This document shows positions 8,398 to 17,722 of a stretch of 41,962 bases of DNA, piece after piece. The translations under genes and the position numbers were made by a program. The notes below the pieces were generated by a model. The model saw only the letters and a list, made by a program, of their open reading frames with translations. It made no database searches and was not told the DNA's origin. Position 1 is the stretch's first letter; each line of letters begins with the position of its first letter. The DNA is from Actinomycetota bacterium (GTDB taxonomy: Bacteria; Actinomycetota; CADDZG01; WHSQ01), in NCBI GenBank assembly GCA_030447315.1, contig JAUJPD010000001.1, forward strand, positions 232,527-274,488, in the 5' to 3' direction.

Positions 8398-9103
8398 TTA
8401 CGAAACACGGCTCTCGATCCTGTGTTCCGTCCCTTCGATCTTGGCGACACCTGTTCTGGTCCCCATTACGACAGCATCCACCGCATGCGGTTCTGCCGGT
8501 CGATCCGTTGGCAGCCAGCGGCGTCCGGGTGGAGACAGGATAACGTTCGCCGCGCTCTCCTACGAAGGCCAATCGTTGCGGGTGGTCCAGCTCACCATCC
8601 CAGACCTCCAGGCAGGTCTTTCCGGTCAGTTGAGAAGCGGCGTGCACCTTGTTTGGGACGACCAGTCCCACCTCCGAAAAACCGAGCATCTCGCTGGCCT
8701 GAAACGGGCCGCTTGCACCATTCACCCCGAGGCCATGATGAGCGATTATCTCGACGACATTTCCGACGGGATCAAGGCATAGCACGCGAGCGCGGCCCAG
8801 CTCTCGAAGTCGAAGATGTCATGCCCGGTGACGGGATCGAAAAGCAACTCGGTCCGGTCGGCCAGCCACGTGCGTGCGGCTTCCGAAACGATCACCAGGA
8901 GCAAGCAGGGCGAAGTGATAGAAGGGTTCATCGCCCGAGGGTGCCGCGATGAATCGCAAGAGCGTTTTTCCAACGCGGACCCTGATGAGATCCTCGGTAT
9001 CGCCCTCCTCCAGCTCGTCAAAAGCCAGGTCGTGGGCGTAGAAGGACCGCATCTCCGTCACTGCATCGATCTGAAGACCGAGGCGCACGTCGAGGAACTC
9101 CAT
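8398..9103 (-). pseudogene. VOC (glyoxalase/bleomycin-resistance fold) family protein, frameshifted
   Basis: The N-terminus reads MEFLDVRLGLQIDAVTEM and continues to YHFALLAPGDRF. A frame change near 8865 leads to ARTWLADRTELLFDP and WAALACYAL. Another near 8780 leads to DPVGNVVEIIAHHGL and FSEVGLVVPN. A third near 8555 leads to LSPPGRRWLPTDRPAEPHAV and a stop at 8398. Together these rebuild a complete two-module VOC protein of about 235 residues, with the metal-ligand Glu in NVVEII. Substrate is unknown. Three indels separate the pieces while conservation stays high, so recent inactivation or sequencing error is likely. Confidence 0.75.
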
Positions 9104-9249
9104 ATCAGTCTTCAGGAACTTATACGGCCGCGGAGTCTCTCGGAGGACCTCACCGGGCGAGTAGAGCAGCCCTCCCTCCAGGTAAGAGAGTCTCCGGCTC
9201 CTGTGGCGGGCGCCGGTTAACCTCCTTCTACCCGGCCGCCGAATAACCG

Positions 9250-9271
9250 AGGCCCGGTGTGACCCGGGCTT
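9250..9271 (-). terminator. hairpin downstream of guaB3
   Basis: A GCCCGG stem (9252-9257) pairs with CCGGGC (9264-9269) across a 6-nt loop, about 25 bp after the guaB3 stop. The following bases are not a clear T-run, so termination efficiency is uncertain. Confidence 0.4.
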
Positions 9272-9293
9272 TGCGGTCGTTCGCTGGATCTGT

Positions 9294-10454
9294 CTAAGTG
9301 CCCATCCCCAGCCGCTGAGCCGTCTGCAGCGCCTTGCCCTCGGTCTTGAGCGCCGGCGCCACCATCACCTCGGCCTTCTGGAACTCCTTGATGTTCGCGT
9401 ATCCGCAGGTGGCGAGACTGGTGCGGAGTGCTCCGAAGAGGTTCATGCGCCCGTCGTTCTCGTGAGCCGGCCCGATCAGGATCTCCTCGAGCGTGCCCAG
9501 GGTCGAGGTCTTCACCCGGGCGCCGCGTGGCAACGTCGGGTGAAAGGTCGCCATCCCCCAGTGGTAGCCCCGCCCCGGAGCTTCCTCGGCCGCCGCGAGG
9601 GGGGAGCCGACCATGACCGCATCGGCACCGCAGGCGATGGCCTTGGCGATGTCGCCTCCCGTCCGCATTCCGCCGTCGGCGATGACGTGGCAGTAACGGC
9701 CGGTCTCGTCGAGGTGACGGATCCGGGCACCCGCAGCGTCGGCGATGGCGGTGGCCTGGGGCACTCCGAGACCGAGGACCCCTCTGGTGGTGCACGCCGC
9801 TCCCGGGCCTACACCGACCAGAACCCCCATGGCCCCGGTACGCATCAGGTGCAAAGCGGTGGAGTAGGAGGCGCAGCCGCCGACGATCACCGGGATGTCG
9901 TAGGTCGAGATGAACCGCTTGAGGTTGAGCGGCTCGGTTCGGGTCGAGACGTGCTCGGCGGAGACGACGGTCCCCTGGATCACTAGGACGTCGAGCTCGG
10001 CCTCGAGCGCGATCTTGTGGAAGCGCTCGACCTTCTGGGGGGTGAGGGATGCCGAGGCAGTGAATCCGGCGTCTTTGATCTCTCGGATGCGGTTGTAGAT
10101 GAGCTCTTCTTTCACATCTTCCTGGTAGAGCTCCTGCATCCGCAGCGTCGCCTTCTCGTCCGGCAGCTCCGCTATCTCGGCGAGGATGCTGTCGGGGTCC
10201 TCGTAGCGGGTCTGTAGGCCTTCGAGGTTCAGAACCGCCAGACCGCCCAGGCGCCCGACCTCGATCGCCGAACGGGGCGAGACCACTCCGTCCATGGCGG
10301 AAGCCATGAGGGGGAGCTCGAACCGGAACGCGTCGATCTCCCAGGTGATGTCTACGTCATCGGGATCACGGGTGCGGCGGGAGGGCACGATGGCGATGTC
10401 GTCGAACCCGTAGGCCCTCCGCCCCGACTTGCCGATACCGATCTCGATGTCCAC
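9294..10454 (-). CDS. guaB3: GuaB3 family IMP dehydrogenase-related protein
   Basis: The product has 386 residues. It is a TIM-barrel protein of the IMPDH/GMP reductase family without CBS domains. The active-site loop reads GVGPGAACTTRGVLG, with the catalytic Cys in CTTR; canonical IMPDH has GPGSICTTR. Phosphate-binding segments include VIADGGMRTGGDIAKAI and VMVGSPLAA. The GTG start at 10454 has a strong AGGAGG just upstream. Actinobacterial genomes usually carry this paralogue between guaB and guaA. Cyanobacterial GuaB3 has been reported as a GMP reductase, so a role in GMP to IMP conversion is plausible. A canonical guaB is not visible in this window. Confidence 0.9.
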   Translation of the reverse strand: MDIEIGIGKSGRRAYGFDDIAIVPSRRTRDPDDVDITWEIDAFRFELPLMASAMDGVVSPRSAIEVGRLGGLAVLNLEGLQTRYEDPDSILAEIAELPDEKATLRMQELYQEDVKEELIYNRIREIKDAGFTASASLTPQKVERFHKIALEAELDVLVIQGTVVSAEHVSTRTEPLNLKRFISTYDIPVIVGGCASYSTALHLMRTGAMGVLVGVGPGAACTTRGVLGLGVPQATAIADAAGARIRHLDETGRYCHVIADGGMRTGGDIAKAIACGADAVMVGSPLAAAEEAPGRGYHWGMATFHPTLPRGARVKTSTLGTLEEILIGPAHENDGRMNLFGALRTSLATCGYANIKEFQKAEVMVAPALKTEGKALQTAQRLGMGT

Positions 10455-10533
10455 GGGACCTCCTTGTGCGTCGCCGCCCGGGGAAGGAAGGCGTTTTTCC
10501 TACTCCTGATGTTGTATCACCGGACGCGGACCC

Positions 10534-11556
10534 TCATCGGTACCGGTCACGATCCTGCCTCACGAGCCGGCCCGCCCTCTCGTCCTCGAGAAGCTTGATG
10601 TCGGCCTCGACCATGATCCTGGCCAGCTCTTCGAAGGACGTACGGGGCCTCCAGCCCAGAACAGCCTTCGCCTTGGACGGGTCACCGAGGAGGTAGTCGA
10701 CCTCGGCGGGACGGAAGTAGTTGGGATCGACCTCGACATGCTGCTCCCAATCGAGGCCGGCGTGGTCGAAGGCGATCTGTACGAACTCGCGCACCGTGTG
10801 GGCTTCTCCCGAAGCGATCACCAGATCGAGCGGCTCTGGGTGCTGCAACATCATCCACATGGCCTCTACGTACTCGGGCGCATATCCCCAGTCCCTCTTC
10901 GCATCCAGGTTGCCCAGGTAGAGCTTGTCTTGGAGACCCGCCTGGATCCGAGCCACCGCCCGCGTGGTCTTGCGAGTAACGAACGTCTCCCCGCGCCTAG
11001 GACTCTCGTGATTGAACAGGATGCCGTTGACGGCGAACATGCCGTAGGCCTCCCGATAGTTGACCGCCGCCCAGTACGCGAAGACCTTGGCCACTCCGTA
11101 AGGGCTCCGCGGGTGGAACGGGGTTTCCTCGTTCTGGGGTGGGGGGGCCGAGCCGAACATCTCCGAGGACGAGGCTTGATAGAACCGGGTGTCCACCCCG
11201 GAAGCCCTGATCGCCTCCAACATCCGGATCGTGCCCATCCCGCTGGCGTCGGCGGTGTACTCCGGGATGTCGAAGGACACCTTGACGTGGCTCTGGGCCC
11301 CCAGGTGGTAGATCTCGTCGGGCTCGAGAGCGCGGATCAGGTTGACCAGCGACCCTGAATCTGACAGGTCGCCGTAGTGCATCAGGAAGTGGACTCCGCT
11401 TTCGTGGGGGTCCCGGTAGATCTCCTCCAACCTCTCGGTGTTGAAGGAAGATGCCCGCCGGATGAGGCCGTGGACCTCATAGCCCTTCTCCAGCAGGAAC
11501 TCGGCCAGGTACGACCCATCCTGTCCCGTAACCCCTGTGATCAGCGCCTTCTTCAT
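10534..11556 (-). CDS. gmd: GDP-mannose 4,6-dehydratase
   Basis: The product has 340 residues, normal for the family. It is an extended short-chain dehydrogenase that converts GDP-D-mannose to GDP-4-keto-6-deoxymannose, the precursor of GDP-fucose, rhamnose and related sugars. The NADP site is [19 protein letters not shown], with RRASSF binding the cofactor phosphate. The catalytic set is ASSSEMFG plus YGVAK (Tyr and Lys). The substrate region [15 protein letters not shown] is characteristic of Gmd. No epimerase or glycosyltransferase partner lies next to it. It is divergent from the SLT-type hydrolase, and a Rex-type palindrome lies between the two starts. Confidence 0.92.
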   Translation of the reverse strand: MKKALITGVTGQDGSYLAEFLLEKGYEVHGLIRRASSFNTERLEEIYRDPHESGVHFLMHYGDLSDSGSLVNLIRALEPDEIYHLGAQSHVKVSFDIPEYTADASGMGTIRMLEAIRASGVDTRFYQASSSEMFGSAPPPQNEETPFHPRSPYGVAKVFAYWAAVNYREAYGMFAVNGILFNHESPRRGETFVTRKTTRAVARIQAGLQDKLYLGNLDAKRDWGYAPEYVEAMWMMLQHPEPLDLVIASGEAHTVREFVQIAFDHAGLDWEQHVEVDPNYFRPAEVDYLLGDPSKAKAVLGWRPRTSFEELARIMVEADIKLLEDERAGRLVRQDRDRYR

Positions 11557-11662
11557 GGCCGCCAGGATATGTGCATCATTCCCCCTCCACCAACACCTGT
11601 ATCCGGGCGACTACGGAGCGTCGCCCCTCCCCAGGACGGGTGTGGTATCCAGTCCCGGACTC

Positions 11663-11680
11663 TTGTGAACCATTTCACAA
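11663..11680. promoter_or_regulatory. Rex-type operator
   Basis: TTGTGAACCATTTCACAA is an 18-bp palindrome with 7-bp arms and a 4-bp centre. It matches the known consensus of the redox repressor Rex (TTGTGAAnnnnTTCACAA) at every defined position, and one further base pair extends the stem on each side. It lies 53 bp upstream of the SLT-type hydrolase start and about 106 bp upstream of the gmd start. Rex responds to the NADH/NAD+ ratio. No rex gene is in the window, so the regulator is inferred. Confidence 0.7.
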
Positions 11681-11733
11681 GTGCCGCGACCAGACCGGGA
11701 CGCTCATGGCGACGCGGCACCGGAGGACCCGAC

Positions 11734-12594
11734 ATGAACAAGCATAGGAACAAGCTCTACGTGGCGCTCGTCATCCTGGTGGCTTGTGAGGGCATCAGGA
11801 AGCACCGGCATGCCCGCGCCGCCCGTCCGCAACCTGCGCCGGTCCCGGTGGCACCCGCCCCCCGGACGCAACCGGCGCCGGTCCCGATCGCACCCGCCGC
11901 CCGGCCTCAGCCGACGCTGGTCCCGATGGCGCCGGCCCAGCCCCGGCCCGCTGCCGCCGGCAACCTGTCGCAGTTGCACTTCGGCACCGACGCCCGGACC
12001 AAGGCGCGCCGCAAGAGGTTCAGAGCTCGCCTCGGCGTCGCGTGTCTCCTCGCGGCGGTCCTCGGCGTCCCCGGCGTCAACCTCGGCTTCGAGCTCTTGG
12101 GCCACGGCCTTGCGAGCGGCGAGGCGCCGTCCCTCAGCAGAAGCGATCTGCGGGGCATCACCACCAGTCAAAGCGCCGAAGGACTCCTCAGGCTACGGGG
12201 GGACCTCTTCCAGAGCCGCCCGACCCCCACCCCCACGCCCACCCACGCACCGGAACCGGAGCCCGAACCGGAACCTGCTCCCGTGGTCGAGGCCGAGCCT
12301 GAGCCCGTCGCCGTCGCGGCCCCGGCTCCTGCCGGTTCCGTATCCGAGATCTTGTATGCCGCGGCAGCGGAGTTCGGACTCGACGGCGCTTACCTGGTAT
12401 CGGTGGCGAGTTGCGAATCGGGGCTCAACCCCGCCGCCGTCAACCCGGCCGGGTACCACGGCCTCTTCCAGTTCGCGGAATCGACCTGGGCGTCCTACGG
12501 GTACGGGTCGATCTACGACCCGGTGGCCCAGGGGCGCACGGCCGCACGGATGCTCGCCGCCGGGATGGCGGGCCACTGGCCGAACTGCGCCTGA
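11734..12594 (+). CDS. membrane-anchored SLT/lysozyme-like cell-wall hydrolase
   Basis: The product has 286 residues and starts at an ATG with GGAGGA 6 nt upstream. The layout, in order: a short hydrophobic N-terminus (about 7-17); a Pro/Ala region with three near-identical repeats of the type QPAPVPVAPA (about 30-70); a basic stretch and one membrane helix, LGVACLLAAVLGVPGVNLGF (about 98-117); a second Pro/Glu linker containing TPTPTPTHAPEPEPEPEPA; and a C-terminal lysozyme-like domain (about 205-286). The last has the presumed catalytic Glu in SCESGLNP, then GLFQF and the YDPVAQGRTAARML helix. It resembles lytic transglycosylases and resuscitation-promoting factors. Role: peptidoglycan cleavage outside the membrane. 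The upstream Rex-type site suggests redox-linked expression. Confidence 0.85.
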   Translation: MNKHRNKLYVALVILVACEGIRKHRHARAARPQPAPVPVAPAPRTQPAPVPIAPAARPQPTLVPMAPAQPRPAAAGNLSQLHFGTDARTKARRKRFRARLGVACLLAAVLGVPGVNLGFELLGHGLASGEAPSLSRSDLRGITTSQSAEGLLRLRGDLFQSRPTPTPTPTHAPEPEPEPEPAPVVEAEPEPVAVAAPAPAGSVSEILYAAAAEFGLDGAYLVSVASCESGLNPAAVNPAGYHGLFQFAESTWASYGYGSIYDPVAQGRTAARMLAAGMAGHWPNCA

Positions 12595-12715
12595 TCGAAC
12601 CACGGGTACTCGACTTCTCGTTCGAGGCGGACGGCTCTGGCGAAGTGGTCGACAACCTGACCGCTCCCGCTGCGGTCGGTGCGACGGGAAGAGGGACCGG
12701 GCGGTCGCCGCGGCC

Positions 12716-13144
12716 CTAGCGGGCCTTCATGAAGTGATGCACGTGATCCGGTGGAAGCTCGGAGGGCGCATCTCCCCGCTCGGTGAAATACGCCTGGATC
12801 GATCCCGGCAGCTCCTCGAAGGACACCTCGCCGAACCCCAGGTCGCGGTAGAACCGCAACCGCTCGGGGTGACAGCAGAGATACAAGGTTCCCCCTCGGC
12901 TGTTCATGGCAGCTTTGATGAGCTGGGCTCCGATGCCGGCGCCGCGCCTGTCGTCCTTCACCAAGACGTCGTCGACGATCACCGTCTGGGGTTCGATCTC
13001 GATCAGGCGCACGTTGCCGACGATCGCCCCGTCTCGAGCGATATAGGCCGCGCCTCGGTCCAGCACGGGGTCATCCCACTGCTGGGCTGCGAAGAACTCT
13101 TCCAGGTCCGACCTGTCGTGGCGCGTCGCTCTGGTGATGAACAT
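12716..13144 (-). CDS. GNAT-family N-acetyltransferase
   Basis: The product has 142 residues, a single GNAT domain. The acetyl-CoA pyrophosphate loop is RRGAGIGAQLI (about 67-77), after the VDDVLVKDD strand. The C-terminal half has ERLRFYRDLGF, the typical motif B helix and turn. Substrate unknown. The start ATG directly abuts the stop of the PHP gene upstream on the same strand, so the two are probably co-transcribed. Confidence 0.85.
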   Translation of the reverse strand: MFITRATRHDRSDLEEFFAAQQWDDPVLDRGAAYIARDGAIVGNVRLIEIEPQTVIVDDVLVKDDRRGAGIGAQLIKAAMNSRGGTLYLCCHPERLRFYRDLGFGEVSFEELPGSIQAYFTERGDAPSELPPDHVHHFMKAR

Positions 13145-14046
13145 CTAGCCGGCCCGCCTTCGTCGCTGCAGCTCCATGGCCCTCGAACGTAGTTGCTCGA
13201 GAACCTCTTCCGGCACGATCACCTGGTTCTTACCACCGGGTAGGCCCCGATCCGGCCGCATCTCGCCGTGATAGTCACTGCCTCCCGAGACGATCAGGTC
13301 CTTGGCCCGGCCCAGAGCGCGGAACGGTTCCTGCTCCACCTCCGGCAGGTCACCGTGGTAACCCTCGATGCCGCTTAGACCTGCAGCGGCCAGATCCTCC
13401 ACGAAACGCTCGAGCTCCTCGAAGCCGAGATTCAGCGTGAAGGGATGGGCGAGCACGGGCACGACGCCGGCCGAGACCATCAGCTCGACCGCCTCGATCG
13501 GCTTGTAGAGCTTGCGGTTGAGGTACGCCTTGGCTCCCTTGGCGAGGTAGGTGTCGAACGCCGCCTGATAATCCGGGACCACACCGTGGCGAACGAGCAC
13601 CGCGGCGAAATGAGGACGGCCGATCTGGGCGCCGGGTCCTCCCGCTTCATCCTCGACCTCCTCGAACGTCACCTCGACCCCGAGCTCGTTGAGCTTTTCC
13701 ACCATGAGCCGGTTGCGGTCGGCCCTGGCACGCTGAAGCTCCGCCAACGCAGCCGACAACGGGTTGTCCTCCTGGGGCACGAAGTAGCCGAGGAGATGCA
13801 TCGTGGGACGCGCGCTGGGGGTCCACCCCCGGGCCGCGAAGTCCTCGACATCACACGAGATCTCGACACCCGCCACGACCTCGACCCCATGCTCTCGACC
13901 CGCGGCGATCGCCGCTGCACAACCCGCATCGTTGTCATGATCGGTAACCGCTATAGCGGTCAATCCAGCAGCAGCGGCCTTTGCAACCAACTCCTCGGCG
14001 AGTCCCCGCCATCAGAAACAGTCGTATGAGCATGAAGATCGATCAA
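13145..14046 (-). CDS. PHP-domain phosphoesterase, frameshift near the 5' end
   Basis: The main frame (13145-13990) holds TDHDNDAG, then EVVAGVEISCD, IGRPHFAAVLV, VPVLAHPFTL and SGGSDYHGEMRP. These are the metal-binding blocks of the PHP fold in RNase AM / nucleoside 3',5'-bisphosphate phosphatase-like proteins. The first metal motif is missing from that frame. It is found immediately upstream in another frame as LIDLHAHTTVSDGG. One base is lacking near 13997-13999: CC where a third C would restore DSPEELVAK. I therefore annotate one gene of about 300 residues with a single-base frameshift, probably a sequence error. The start is uncertain; a TTG at 14046 is a minimum. Likely activity is phosphate removal from nucleotides or short RNA. 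Confidence 0.75.
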
Positions 14047-14343
14047 ACCTTCTCTTCTATCCAACGAGGAAGGGCACAAAGTCGATCCACAACCCCGCTC
14101 ATCGACACCGGGACGATATTAGGTCACGACGGGACGAGTAGCCGTCGTCCCTGAGCTGCTAACCCACGAGGAAGGGCCGGGTCATCCCGTGGGGAGGGCA
14201 ACCGGAGGCGCACGGCGTGCCCCGTCCTGGAGGAGTGCAGCCGCCGTGTGCCGGACCGCGAGGAGGCGGGCGCCGATCAGGCGCCCCCGGAGCGGAGCCG
14301 CCTGCGCCCCCGGAGGGATGCGCCTGTCCCGACCGGCCAAGAC
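14047..14343. other. intergenic region with GC hairpin
   Basis: No convincing ORF. A perfect 7-bp inverted repeat, GGGCGCC (14268-14274) and GGCGCCC (14280-14286), lies about 60 bp after the cysC stop on the minus strand and may act as its terminator, though no T-run follows. CCCCGGAGCGGAGCCGC (14285-14301) recurs exactly at 21428-21444. Confidence 0.5.
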
Positions 14344-14889
14344 CTATGCCTCCAGGTACTTGAGCTCGATGAGTTTGTCGATGACCTTCTGGGCCGACTC
14401 CTCGACCGTCTCGTCTCCCGTCTTGCACACGACCTCGGCGTTCTCGGGCGGCTCGTACGGATCGTCGATCCCGGTGAAGCCCTTGATCTCACCGGCACGA
14501 GCTTTGGCGTAGAGGCCCTTGGGGTCTCTCTCCTCGCACACCTCGAGTGGAGCGTCCGCATAGATCTCGATGAAGTCCTTGATCATCGTGCGGGCTTCAT
14601 CACGGATCGCCTTGTAAGGAGAGATGGGCTGCGGTTATCACGAAGACGCCGTTGCGTTGCAGCAGGTGAGCGACGAACGCTATGCGCCGGATATTGGTGT
14701 TGCGGTCTTCTTCGAGAATCCGAGACCCTTCGACAGGTTCTCGCGAACCACGTCGCCGTCCAGGATCTCGACGGGAACCCCGGCGTCGAGGAGCTTCTCT
14801 TCGACCAGCTGGGCGATAGTGCTCTTGCCGGAACCGGAAAGTCCCGTGAACCACAACACGGTGCCGCGCTCTCTGTTCGCCTGCTTCAT
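14344..14889 (-). CDS. cysC: adenylylsulfate (APS) kinase, two frameshifts in the present sequence
   Basis: APS kinase makes PAPS, the sulfate donor, from APS and ATP. The ATG at 14889 follows AAGGAGA. The first frame reads [18 protein letters not shown] (Walker A) and [21 protein letters not shown] base is missing near 14710, and the next frame reads [20 protein letters not shown] to VITAA. An extra base in the run at 14626-14628 then leads to [12 protein letters not shown] and [20 protein letters not shown] through [12 protein letters not shown]. The two shifts cancel, and all kinase signatures are present at about 181 residues. I think the gene is functional and the indels are sequence errors, but a recent pseudogene cannot be excluded. 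It is third in the sat operon. Confidence 0.85.
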
Positions 14890-14970
14890 GGTGCGTCTCC
14901 TTCCAAGAGGTCGTGTCGGTTGCTCCGAACTGTTCTGTGCTCTCACGCGGACGCCGTTCTCGCTACGCCT

Positions 14971-16460
14971 CTACTTTCGTAGTGCGCTGGTGCCTAGGGC
15001 GTCGGCGGCCGGCTCGAGGCCGAACAGGTCCAAGATGGTCGAGTGGACGTCCCACAGGTGCAGACCTTCCTTCATCGTGCCCCCGCCGTGACCGGGGCGT
15101 TGTTCATGATGAAGATGCCATGTTCGGCGTGGTTTGCTTCGTCGGGACCGGTGTCGTTCTCGAACGTGTAGTGCGAGCCGTGGCCTAGCGATCCCACGCT
15201 TCGCCAGCGCAGCTCTCCGAAAATGACGATGAGGTCGGGGGCCACGCCCTTCTGGACCTGGTAGATGTCTTCCGGCTTCAGGGCTTTGTTGCCCATGGGG
15301 TTCCCTTCATGATCCACCATCGCCTCGATCTTGCGGATCAGCTCGTCGCGCACCTTTTCGTGGTCGGCCGCCGGGATGATCCCCTCCGGCTCGCGACCCT
15401 CGACGTTCAAGAAGAGCCGTCCGTAATAACCCCCGTCGCCCCACGCCGTGGTCTTGGACCAGTCGATCTCCATCTTGTTGAGCGGCGTGACGCCGTCGGC
15501 CTCGTTCGAAAAAGCGAGATAACCCTCAGACCGCAACCACTCGTTGAAGCACACGCCGCCGACCATCGCCTTGGCGCCGTGATCGGAAACGACGAGAACG
15601 GTGGTGTCTTCGTCTGCATGCTTCAAGAGGTCGCCGATCTTCCCGTCGAGGAAGCGGTAGTAGTCGCGCAGCGATTCCTTGTACGGGTTGTCCGGCTCGT
15701 AGCGCGGGTGGTTCGGGTCGATGAAGCTCCAGATCCCGTGGTTCAGACGATCGGGGCCCATCTCCACCATCATGAAGAAGTCCCACGGCTTGTTGGACAG
15801 CAGGTAGTCCGCCGTCTTGAACTTCATGTCCGTCATCTTGTAGGCCTCATCCAGGATGTATTGCGTGTTGTCGGTCCTGAAGTTACGGATATCGAAGATG
15901 AACTCACCGACGTTGCTTTCCAACTCCTGCTTTAGCTCTTTGGGGTAGGTGTACTCGGCCTGATTGTTGGGTGTCAGGAAGCAACCGATCTGGATGCCGT
16001 TGACCGGCTTCGGCGGATACATCGGAGGCACCGACATCACGATGCACTGCTTGTCGTTGTCCGAAAGGATGTCCCACACCGCCGGCTCTTTGACCTTGAA
16101 GGAGGTCGCGAACTCGAGACCGTCGTAGGTGTGGTCCTTGCGGTTGCGGAAGCCGTAGATGCCGAGCGTGCCCGGGTCCTTCGACGTCATCATGCACGCC
16201 CAGGCCGGCACCGTGATCGGCGGGACGATCGACTCCAGGGGGCCGAACACGCCGTTCTCCCGCAGCTTGGTCAGGTTCGGGATGTCGCCGGCGTACTCGT
16301 CGAAGATGTGTTCGGGCGGGGCGCAGTCGAGGCCGATCACCATCACGCGGCGCTCGCCCTTGGCACGCGCGGAGACCGCGTTCTTCTTCTCGGTCACCGC
16401 CTGAGAGGCAGAGGAGACAGCTTCCTCCCCCTTCTTCTTGAGCTTGTCGAGTAAACCCAT
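14971..16460 (-). CDS. type I phosphodiesterase/nucleotide pyrophosphatase (alkaline phosphatase superfamily)
   Basis: The main frame covers 462 residues. The first metal Asp is in VMVIGLDCAPPEHIF, and the nucleophile Thr region is ITVPAWACMMTSKDPGTLGI. Later ligands are in FMMVEMGPDRLNHGIW, LVVSDHG and GHGSHYTF. The N-terminus (MGLLDKLKKKGEEAVSSASQ and on to about residue 35) is an amphipathic, Lys-rich helix ahead of the domain. The frame stops at 15072 after a GGGGG run (15080-15084). Adding one G continues it as MKEGLHLWDVHSTILDLFGL to a stop at 14971, the expected C-terminus. It lies 3 bp after sat and upstream of cysC, so a role in sulfate-nucleotide or sulfate-ester metabolism is inferred. 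The substrate is not shown by sequence. Confidence 0.8.
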
Positions 16461-16463
16461 CGG

Positions 16464-17648
16464 CTACGCCGATGCCTTCGCACGCTCGGCCTCGATGAGG
16501 ATCCGCGCGACCTCTGGACGCGAGAACTCCGACGGGGGCTCGGTGCCCTCGCCGAGCATCTCGCGGACCTGAGTGCCCGAGAGATGCACGTGATGGCTGC
16601 GGTCGTGGGGACACGTCTTGGCGGACGCCATGCCCTCGCACTCCTTGCAGAAGAACGTGTGCTCGAACTTCAGCGGACGGATGCCCAGCTCCTGCTCGTC
16701 GAAGCGGTCGAACATCTCTTGTGCCTCGTAGGTGCCGTAGTAATCACCAACGCCGGCGTGGTCGCGCCCGACTATGAAGTGGGTGACGCCGTAGTTCTTG
16801 CGGAGCAGCGCGTGCCAGATCGCCTCCCGCGGCCCCCCGTACCGCATCGCCGCGGGGAACACCGAAAGGATCACCCGATCGTGGGGGTAGTAGTTCTCCA
16901 TCAGGACCTCGTAGCACTTCATGCGCACCTCTGCAGGGATGTCATCGCCCTTCGTCCCACCGACCAGCGGGTGGATCAAGAGGCCGTCGACACCTTCGAG
17001 CGCGACCTTCGTCAGATACTCGTGGGCGCGGTGGATCGGGTTCCTCGTCTGGAAAGCGACGAGGGTCTTCCAGCCGCGTTTCGCGATCTCTTCACGAACC
17101 TGCAACGGCGTGAGGCGATAGTCCGCGAACTCATGCGAGAAGACGTTCTCCAGAACCGTTACCTCGCCACCGACGTACTTCGGGCCCTGCGAATAGATGT
17201 GCGCGACGCCTGGATGTTTGTCCTCGGTGGTCTTGTAGCACTTGGTCGCCTCATCCTGGGGGTCGTACGAGTAGATGTCTTCGATGTCGATGATCGCGAC
17301 CGGCTTGCCTTCATGCACGATGGCCGCGCGGCTCCCCGGCGCAAGGTTCGCCAGCTCCTCTTCGGTGGGAGACAGGGTGATCGGAAGACTCCAGGGCACG
17401 CCGTTCGCCAGACGCATCTCGTTTACCACCGAGGTGTAGTCCGCCTCCTTCATGAAGCCCCGGTTGGGAGACACCGCTCCCACCGCGAGCAATTCGAGGT
17501 CCGAGAGGATGCGGCGAGAGCCCGCCTCGATCGTCGGAAGCGAAGCGGCCTCTTGCGCCAAACGTGCGGCTTCCTCGCGAGGAGCCATCCGGAGCTCTAA
17601 GGCTCCACCGTGAGGCTCGTTGCCCGGGACGTCTTTCAGCGTGGTCAT
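16464..17648 (-). CDS. sat: sulfate adenylyltransferase (ATP sulfurylase), Sat type
   Basis: The product has 394 residues. The enzyme forms APS and pyrophosphate from ATP and sulfate, the first step of sulfate activation. Signatures are [14 protein letters not shown] (the HxxH-containing nucleotide site), then [35 protein letters not shown] and [12 protein letters not shown]. Four Cys/His-rich residues in [18 protein letters not shown] probably bind zinc, as in bacterial Sat proteins. The ATG at 17648 follows GGAGA at normal spacing; the frame continues upstream without a better start. With cysC it predicts PAPS production, not reductive assimilation through CysDN. No sulfotransferase or APS reductase is in the window. 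Confidence 0.95.
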   Translation of the reverse strand: MTTLKDVPGNEPHGGALELRMAPREEAARLAQEAASLPTIEAGSRRILSDLELLAVGAVSPNRGFMKEADYTSVVNEMRLANGVPWSLPITLSPTEEELANLAPGSRAAIVHEGKPVAIIDIEDIYSYDPQDEATKCYKTTEDKHPGVAHIYSQGPKYVGGEVTVLENVFSHEFADYRLTPLQVREEIAKRGWKTLVAFQTRNPIHRAHEYLTKVALEGVDGLLIHPLVGGTKGDDIPAEVRMKCYEVLMENYYPHDRVILSVFPAAMRYGGPREAIWHALLRKNYGVTHFIVGRDHAGVGDYYGTYEAQEMFDRFDEQELGIRPLKFEHTFFCKECEGMASAKTCPHDRSHHVHLSGTQVREMLGEGTEPPSEFSRPEVARILIEAERAKASA

Positions 17649-17722
17649 AGCTGTCTCCAATCGCTCGACGGATTCACGAGGTCGGGAGGCGAGAGAGGCA
17701 CCATCGGGCGCACACTCCCAGC

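Noticed and set aside
9217-9795. Long minus-strand frame overlapping guaB3
   Set aside because: Arg/Gly/Pro-rich out-of-frame shadow of guaB3.
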